From assembly GCA_035550595.1 (NCBI GenBank), contig DASZOV010000158.1:1-64000 (forward strand): a DNA stretch of 64,000 nt, given 5' to 3'. Shown one piece after another: positions 59,727-64,000 of the stretch. Position numbers and translations under genes: made by a program. Source of the stretch: CALFMR01 sp035550595. GTDB taxonomy: Bacteria; Acidobacteriota; Vicinamibacteria; Vicinamibacterales; SCN-69-37. The notes beneath the pieces are model-generated. The model was given only the letters and a program-made list of their open reading frames with translations, did not search any database and was not told the origin of the DNA. Positions within the stretch are counted from its first letter, which is position 1; every line of letters starts with the position of its first letter.

Positions 59727-59960
59727 TCACGACGTTGTTCCGATTTCACGAATGGTGCCAGCGAGAAACTGCGTGAAACGGCGTGACATACGTCGCGTCA
59801 TCAATCGCTTGACCCACAGCACTGTGTGAGATGTTTCGAGACTGTAATGGGGCCACGCTACAGGCAGTTCAGCTTTGGCGTCAGCCCACGTCCGCAAGCC
59901 ATGGTACGCGACATGGTTAACAGTTAGCAGCGCGCAGTTCGCGTCTCGTGCTTTGTCCAC
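59727..59960 (-). CDS. Small ORF after the GT-C-like gene, unrecognised
   Basis: A 77-residue frame from GTG 59960, seven bases after the preceding stop (59968). The content NHVAYHGLRTWADAKAELPV, AWPHYSLETSHTVLWVKRLM and FTQFLAGTIREIG has varied, protein-like residue use. It could be a coupled small gene or the C-terminal piece of a decayed enzyme. No family match or clear Shine-Dalgarno was seen. Confidence 0.35.
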   Translation of the reverse strand: MDKARDANCALLTVNHVAYHGLRTWADAKAELPVAWPHYSLETSHTVLWVKRLMTRRMSRRFTQFLAGTIREIGTTS

Positions 59961-59967
59961 AGAACGC

Positions 59968-61350
59968 TTAGCCGCCGTCCGAGAGGCTGACGAGGTGGCC
60001 GCGCCTGAAAGCTAGGCGTTTGGTGACGCAACTTGAACACGGCGGGGTCTCGCCGTTCCCGAGACTTGGTTCGAGCCAGAAGTTGAGGTGGCGGCCCGTC
60101 AACAATTCGTATGCCGAACCAGCCAAGCTGCCGAACGCCGCTCGCATATTCGCGCGGCGGGTCATGTCATCGTAAATCACGACGGTCGCTCCGTCGGGAA
60201 CGGAGTACGTTAGGCGAGGCAGTTCGACCCACGCCGCTTGGGAAACTTCGGCCTGTGCCACGAACCTCCCGGTTCGGCTGAAATGAATCGGTGCGGCAAT
60301 CAGCACACACAATAGCGCGAGTCGCAACGCGCGACCGCGTGCGGCCGCTGGTGCCACCTGCCAGAAGCCGCGGCACCATTCGGCAGCGATCAGGCTCGCG
60401 CCGACGAGCGGCCAGCAGGCGTACAAACTCGAGCGTACCGGCAGAAACACCGTCAGCGCGTAGGCTCCAACGATCCAGAGAGCGGCACACATGATAAGCG
60501 CCGGCCGAGGTGGCGTGACGCGGTCTGGGCCGCGTTGGCGCCACCGGAGGCACAGCCATGCCAGGCCGGTGACGATGAGAGGGAACGAGAACGTCCGATC
60601 CCCGTATTCCAGCACGTTGCGGGCAACGGCACCGGCGGAAAACGTGAATCGATAGTACGCGGGCGCTGTAGCCGGGGTCATCGCGCCCGAATGGTGGCGG
60701 AGCACCACATAGCCGGCGGTCAGCAGCGCGGCGTAGACGAGCCATCGCCAGAGCGCCCGCCCTTTCCCCAGCGTGTCGGAGGACGGATACAGGTACAGCC
60801 ACGCGGCAAGAATACCCGGCAGGAGAACGGCCTCTTCCTTCGCAAGAAGGGCGACGGCCGTCCAAGCGGCAGCAGCCAGCAAGTGCCGCCGTACGATGCA
60901 CGTCGCTGCGGCCACGGCGGCGAGCGTGAGCAGAAGCGCCGTCCTTCCACTGATCCAGAGGACGGACATGTTGATGCCGTGAAAGTTCAAGAGCCAGATT
61001 GAGCCAGCGAGCGTCGCCGCACCCCAAGGCATCTCCAGCGCGCGGGCGAGCCGGCAAATCAGCCCGGCACATACGACCGCTAACGCAAGATTCGTCAAGC
61101 CATACCCAAGAGGATCGATCCCGAACAGCCAGTGGTCCGCCGCGAACGTCAGCGACACGACAGGCCGATAGAAGCCGTTATTGTGGGTGAACAGCGCGAG
61201 GGCGTCGGCGACACTCGAGACGCGGCTCTCGAGCACCCAGCGGTAGTCGTCGGCGATGAAGCCGTGGCCGACGCGAGGGACGTAGACCGCCAGAAACGCA
61301 ATCACGGGGGCCAGTGCTGCGGCTCGACGCAGCGAAAGGCGAGAGGCCAT
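59968..61350 (-). CDS. GT-C-like polytopic membrane protein
   Basis: A 460-residue protein with about ten membrane helices. After the first helix (APVIAFLAVYVPRVGHGF) comes IADDYRWVLE, the acidic DD/E motif in the first extracytoplasmic loop that marks GT-C transferases (PMT/ArnT-like) using lipid-linked sugars. A soluble C-terminal part (residues about 350-460) follows and has CSSC. It may transfer a sugar to lipid, protein or polysaccharide. It is next to the exported glycosidase, which may act on the product. Family assignment is by topology and motif only. Confidence 0.72.
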   Translation of the reverse strand: MASRLSLRRAAALAPVIAFLAVYVPRVGHGFIADDYRWVLESRVSSVADALALFTHNNGFYRPVVSLTFAADHWLFGIDPLGYGLTNLALAVVCAGLICRLARALEMPWGAATLAGSIWLLNFHGINMSVLWISGRTALLLTLAAVAAATCIVRRHLLAAAAWTAVALLAKEEAVLLPGILAAWLYLYPSSDTLGKGRALWRWLVYAALLTAGYVVLRHHSGAMTPATAPAYYRFTFSAGAVARNVLEYGDRTFSFPLIVTGLAWLCLRWRQRGPDRVTPPRPALIMCAALWIVGAYALTVFLPVRSSLYACWPLVGASLIAAEWCRGFWQVAPAAARGRALRLALLCVLIAAPIHFSRTGRFVAQAEVSQAAWVELPRLTYSVPDGATVVIYDDMTRRANMRAAFGSLAGSAYELLTGRHLNFWLEPSLGNGETPPCSSCVTKRLAFRRGHLVSLSDGG

Positions 61351-61516
61351 GGTCGATTCTACTTGTATCCACGATCACCGGCTGAGGAAAGGCGGCCGTT
61401 GCGTCGTCGGCTGGTCCCGGGTACGCTCAGTCACGCCAATGGTCACCGACGGGTCGCCACGGGACTGCGCTCCCCGGCCGCTTCGGTGCTAAAACTTCCC
61501 CCCGCAGCTCGACAGC

Positions 61517-61750
61517 ATGGAGTTCCTCAAAGCAGCCGTCGCCGGAACGGGCGCCGCGGTCCTTGCCGTAATCCTCTGGGTTGTCGGTTGGCTATTCGCG
61601 CCGATGCTGTTTCAACGTGCGCTCGGCGAGCTGCGCGGCCAAGGCGGATTCGGGGCGTCATCCGTTGGCGTTGGTTCCACGCTGGTTGTCGCCGTTCTCG
61701 TCTTCTTGGCGACGTTCTATCTGGCATACCGGCGGCACCCGATCGCCTGA
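61517..61750 (+). CDS. Small membrane protein, two helices
   Basis: A 77-residue protein with two clear membrane helices (AVAGTGAAVLAVILWVVGWL and GSTLVVAVLVFLATFYLAYR) joined by a Gly-rich loop. No family is recognised. The ATG at 61517 is preceded by a weak GCAG only. Codon use looks real, but confidence is moderate because of the short length. It is followed by the attenuator-like region of asd. Confidence 0.55.
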   Translation: MEFLKAAVAGTGAAVLAVILWVVGWLFAPMLFQRALGELRGQGGFGASSVGVGSTLVVAVLVFLATFYLAYRRHPIA

Positions 61751-61800
61751 TATCTCGAACGATTGTCCGTTCAACGGCGCCGTCTCCTCGATCCCGCCGC

Positions 61801-61830
61801 TTGACGCTCCCCGCCGCCGCCCGCTATGCT
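61801..61830 (+). promoter_or_regulatory. Promoter of the asd leader region
   Basis: TTGACG (61801-61806) and TATGCT (61825-61830) are 18 bases apart, a good sigma-70-type pair. The expected start is near 61837, six bases before the leader ATG. Confidence 0.65.
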
Positions 61831-61842
61831 CTGAGGCTGACC

Positions 61843-61932
61843 ATGGCCCGAGCTGCCATCTTCACCGCGCGAAAGCGCACCGATCGAAAGCGGAAGACGC
61901 CCGTGGCGGCGTCGGTGGGGATGTGCGTCTGA
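61843..61932 (+). CDS. Leader peptide, 29 codons
   Basis: A 29-residue ORF MARAAIFTARKRTDRKRKTP followed by VAASVGMCV, ending at the TGA 61930-61932. It begins right after the promoter, is directly followed by a perfect stem-loop and then by an intrinsic terminator. It has five Arg, three Lys and three Thr codons, with RKR and KRK clusters in the middle. This is the layout of a transcription attenuator, in which ribosome stalling chooses between antiterminator and terminator. The genes behind it, asd and lysC, lead to Lys, Thr and Met. Function is inferred from architecture. Confidence 0.55.
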   Translation: MARAAIFTARKRTDRKRKTPVAASVGMCV

Positions 61933-61936
61933 CCAC

Positions 61937-61957
61937 GGCCTGACGGAGCGTCAGGCC
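61937..61957 (+). promoter_or_regulatory. Stem-loop after the leader ORF
   Basis: GGCCTGACG and CGTCAGGCC pair perfectly (9 bp) with a GAG loop, starting five bases after the leader stop codon. CCAC and GTGG flank it as an outer stem. It could be the pause or antiterminator structure. Confidence 0.6.
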
Positions 61958-61972
61958 TGCTCGTGGCCTCTG

Positions 61973-62006
61973 AACCCGCCGATGCGACCTGCACGGCGGG
62001 TTTTTT
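61973..62006 (+). terminator. Intrinsic terminator before asd
   Basis: AACCCGCC and GGCGGGTT pair with a 14-base loop, followed by a T run (GGGTTTTTTG). This is a strong Rho-independent terminator 116 bases before the asd start codon. Its position after a leader ORF suggests conditional termination. Confidence 0.85.
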
Positions 62007-62052
62007 GTTGTCGGCGAACGTGGCGAACTGCGGCCGCTCTAGTAGTGAAGAT

Positions 62053-62104
62053 GCGCCGCAGGCGCCTCATCAGTTCGAAGTTTGAAGTTCAAAGTTCGAA
62101 GTTG
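62053..62104 (+). repeat. Composite repeat: GCGCC hairpin plus TTCGAA array
   Basis: Hairpin GCGCC-GCA-GGCGC (62053-62065) then an array of TTCGAAGT/TTTGAAGT units (62072-62104), ending 17 bases before the asd ATG. Same order as the copies at 47604, 38287 and 25053. Confidence 0.75.
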
Positions 62105-62121
62105 TCTCGAAGGCACTGAAC

Positions 62122-63282
62122 ATGACCAACGTTGGACTCATTGGCTGGCGGGGCATGGTGGGATCGGTCCTCTTGCAGCGCATGCGCGCGGAGGGGGACT
62201 TCGATCGCATCGATCCCGTGTTCTTCTCGACGTCGCAGGCCGGCGCGCCGGCGCCCGAGGTGGGCCGGCCCGCACCGGCGCTGAAGGACGCGCACGATCT
62301 CGACGCGCTCGCCGCGTGCGACGTCCTCATCTCCTGCCAGGGCGGCGACTACACGACCGACATCCACCCGAAGCTGCGCCAGGCTGGATGGACGGGCTAC
62401 TGGATCGACGCGGCGTCGACGCTCCGCATGAAAGACGACGCGGTCATCGTGCTCGACCCGGTGAACCGCGACGTCATCGATCGCGCGCTGGCCGAGGGCG
62501 GGCGCGACTTCATCGGCGGCAACTGCACGGTGAGCCTGATGCTCATGGCCTTGACGGGGCTCTTCCGCGCGGGGCTCGTCGAGTGGGTGAGCGCGATGAC
62601 TTACCAGGCCGCGTCGGGCGCCGGCGCGCGGCACATGCGCGAGCTCGTGGCGCAGATGGGCGCGGCGCACGCCTCGGTCGCCGCGAAGCTCGCCGATCCG
62701 GCGAGCGCGATCGCGGACATCGATCGCGAGATGGCTGCTGCGCTTCGCAGCGACGCGTTCCCGACCGCCGAGTTCGGCCACCCGCTCGCCGGCAGCGTCC
62801 TGCCGTGGATCGACAAGGATCTCGGCAACGGCCAGAGCCGCGAGGAATGGAAGGGCATGGTCGAGTGCAACAAGATCCTCGGCCGTGCTCGCACGCCGAT
62901 TCCCGTTGACGGCATCTGCGTGCGCGTCGGCGCGATGCGCTGCCACAGCCAGGCGCTGACCGTGAAGCTCACGCGCGACGTGCCGCTGCCTGACATCGAA
63001 GCGATGCTCGCGGCCGCGCACGAATGGGTGCGCGTCGTGCCGAACGAGAAAGACGTCACGCTCCGCGAGCTGACGCCGGCGGCCGTCACTGGCACGCTCG
63101 CCGTGCCCGTCGGTCGTCTCCGCAAGCTCGCGATGGGCGGCGAGTACCTCGCGGCGTTCACCGTCGGCGACCAGTTGCTCTGGGGCGCGGCCGAGCCGTT
63201 GCGCCGCGTGCTGCGGATCATTCTCGACACGCCGGTCAGCGGCGCGCGGACGCTCACCTCCGCGGCAGCGGGTAGGAGCTGA
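62122..63282 (+). CDS. asd: Aspartate-semialdehyde dehydrogenase
   Basis: A 386-residue enzyme of the proteobacterial-type Asd. VGLIGWRGMVGSVLLQRM is the NADP-binding start, the catalytic Cys is residue 135 in FIGGNCTVSLM, and TYQAASGAGARHMREL and the HPLAGSVLPWIDK stretch are typical. It reduces aspartyl phosphate to aspartate semialdehyde, the branch point to Lys, Thr, Met and diaminopimelate. The next gene, an aspartate kinase gene, makes its substrate and lies two bases away, so they form an operon. The promoter, leader ORF and terminator upstream suggest attenuation control. Confidence 0.95.
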   Translation: MTNVGLIGWRGMVGSVLLQRMRAEGDFDRIDPVFFSTSQAGAPAPEVGRPAPALKDAHDLDALAACDVLISCQGGDYTTDIHPKLRQAGWTGYWIDAASTLRMKDDAVIVLDPVNRDVIDRALAEGGRDFIGGNCTVSLMLMALTGLFRAGLVEWVSAMTYQAASGAGARHMRELVAQMGAAHASVAAKLADPASAIADIDREMAAALRSDAFPTAEFGHPLAGSVLPWIDKDLGNGQSREEWKGMVECNKILGRARTPIPVDGICVRVGAMRCHSQALTVKLTRDVPLPDIEAMLAAAHEWVRVVPNEKDVTLRELTPAAVTGTLAVPVGRLRKLAMGGEYLAAFTVGDQLLWGAAEPLRRVLRIILDTPVSGARTLTSAAAGRS

Positions 63283-63284
63283 CG

Positions 63285-64000
63285 ATGGTCGTCATGAAGT
63301 TCGGCGGAACGTCGGTCGCCGACCGCGCCGCCATCGAACGTCTCATCGCCATCGTCCGCGCTGCCCGGCAGGCGGCCATTCAGCCCGAAGGCGGCGATCT
63401 GCGCGGTCCGGTCGTCGTCGTCTCCGCGCTCGGCGGCGCCACGGACCTGTTCCTGAAGGCCGCGACGTCGGCCGGCGCCGGCGACGTCGAGGGCACGCTC
63501 GACGCGCTGCGTGCCTTGCGCGCGCGACATCTCGAGGTCGCCGGCATGATCGACACGCCTGGCGATCGGCCCGCCGTCGTCCAGTTCATCAACGACGAGT
63601 TCGATGATCTCGAGCGCGTCACGGGCGCGCTCGCCGTGTTGCACGAAGTCACGCCGCGCTGGATGGATGCGATCGCCGCCACCGGCGAGATTCTCAGCAG
63701 CCGCATCGTCACCGAGGCGATTGCCGCGCACGGCATTCCCGCCGGTTGGGTCGACGCGCGGCGGGCCGTCGTCACGGGCCCAGAGCACATGGCCGCGCCG
63801 CCGCTCATGACTGAAACGGCCGCGGCGCTGAAGGCGGAGATGGAGCCGCTCGTCGCCGATCGCCGCGTGCCCGTGATGGGCGGCTTCGTCGGTGCCACGC
63901 GCGACGGCGTGACGACGACGCTCGGCCGCGGCGGGTCGGATTATTCGGCGGCGATCGTCGGGGCCTGTCTCGGCGCGTCGGAGATCCAGATCTGGACCGA
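63285..64000 (+). CDS. lysC: Aspartate kinase, 3' partial
   Basis: The first 238 codons of an aspartokinase; the frame runs out of the window. MKFGGTSVADRAAIERLIAI is the ATP/aspartate-binding N-terminus, PVVVVSALGGATDLFLKA and VMGGFVGATRDGVTTTLGRGGSDYSAA are the second and third catalytic blocks. It makes aspartyl phosphate in the first step to Lys, Thr and Met. The ATG 63285 follows the asd stop by two bases. Whether it is a single kinase or a fusion with homoserine dehydrogenase (ThrA) cannot be seen. Confidence 0.9.
   Translation, partial: MVVMKFGGTSVADRAAIERLIAIVRAARQAAIQPEGGDLRGPVVVVSALGGATDLFLKAATSAGAGDVEGTLDALRALRARHLEVAGMIDTPGDRPAVVQFINDEFDDLERVTGALAVLHEVTPRWMDAIAATGEILSSRIVTEAIAAHGIPAGWVDARRAVVTGPEHMAAPPLMTETAAALKAEMEPLVADRRVPVMGGFVGATRDGVTTTLGRGGSDYSAAIVGACLGASEIQIWT

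Noticed and set aside
61900..62010. Lysine riboswitch (L box) upstream of asd
   Set aside because: The region between the promoter and the terminator is too short (about 170 bases including a leader ORF) and lacks the multi-helix layout of an L box that I can recognise; leader-peptide attenuation fits better.

Overview
The window reads as chromosome from a high-GC soil-type bacterium, most likely Acidobacteriota of the Vicinamibacteria type. This is inference from gene content: MacB/FtsX-like permeases without ATPases of the ADOP class (three copies, one broken), BACON-repeat protein, a TonB receptor with a carboxypeptidase-regulatory-like N-terminus, many secreted glycosidases and esterases with twin-arginine or Sec signals, and many toxin-antitoxin genes. 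No rRNA, tRNA, CRISPR array or complete transposase was seen.

Layout. 1-3.2 kb: end of a membrane-anchored cytochrome c gene, a VapBC module, a 5'-truncated BACON gene and a MazEF module whose promoter sits at the truncation point. 3.2-15.8 kb: peptide use (M3 peptidase, OPT transporter, a four-gene peptide ABC transporter with a fused double ATPase) plus a GH29 fucosidase and a TauE-like permease. 15.9-24.5 kb: secreted hydrolases (two esterases, GH172), a PIN toxin gene broken into opposite-strand pieces, an Xre/RES module with a clear operator, a truncated ADOP permease, GNAT, MFS. 24.5-32 kb: FMN reductase, then a compact two-armed locus of glycosyltransferases, SGNH hydrolase, HPr-kinase-like protein, PqqD-like protein and nucleotidyltransferase. 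32-50.3 kb: Lon with divergent MarR, GH28, DoxX, SGNH lipoprotein, M16 protease, glutaminyl cyclase, LysR/aldo-keto reductase pair, quinone oxidoreductase, cupin, and a TonB receptor. 50.4-61.4 kb: accessory stretch with tandem ADOP permeases, two tandem-repeat arrays (22 bp and 42 bp units), two related AT-richer glycosidase genes with insertion-sequence-like remnants, and a GT-C-like membrane protein. 61.5-64 kb: small membrane protein, then a promoter, short leader ORF, stem-loop and intrinsic terminator in front of asd and lysC.

How genes work together. The M3 peptidase, OPT carrier and Dpp-type ABC system fit peptide uptake and breakdown; GH29, GH172, GH28 and the esterases fit growth on plant or microbial polysaccharides. 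The 25.1-31.9 kb locus has the partners that in lasso-peptide and related pathways recognise and modify a peptide (PqqD-type recognition domain, HprK-like kinase, nucleotidyltransferase, glycosyltransferases), but no cyclase, protease or separate precursor. Its PqqD-like protein carries a C-terminal tail that looks like a lasso leader. This is the best candidate here for an undescribed system.

Two small repeat families link the intergenic regions: arrays of an 8-bp unit built on TTCGAA, four of them joined to a GCGCC hairpin lying just after a gene end or terminator, and hairpins with a TTCAGG/CCTGAA centre. Several genes (2611, 3270, 34306, 36436) have a -10-like hexamer ending exactly six bases before the start codon, which suggests leaderless transcripts. 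All family assignments rest on reading motifs by eye; no database search was made.
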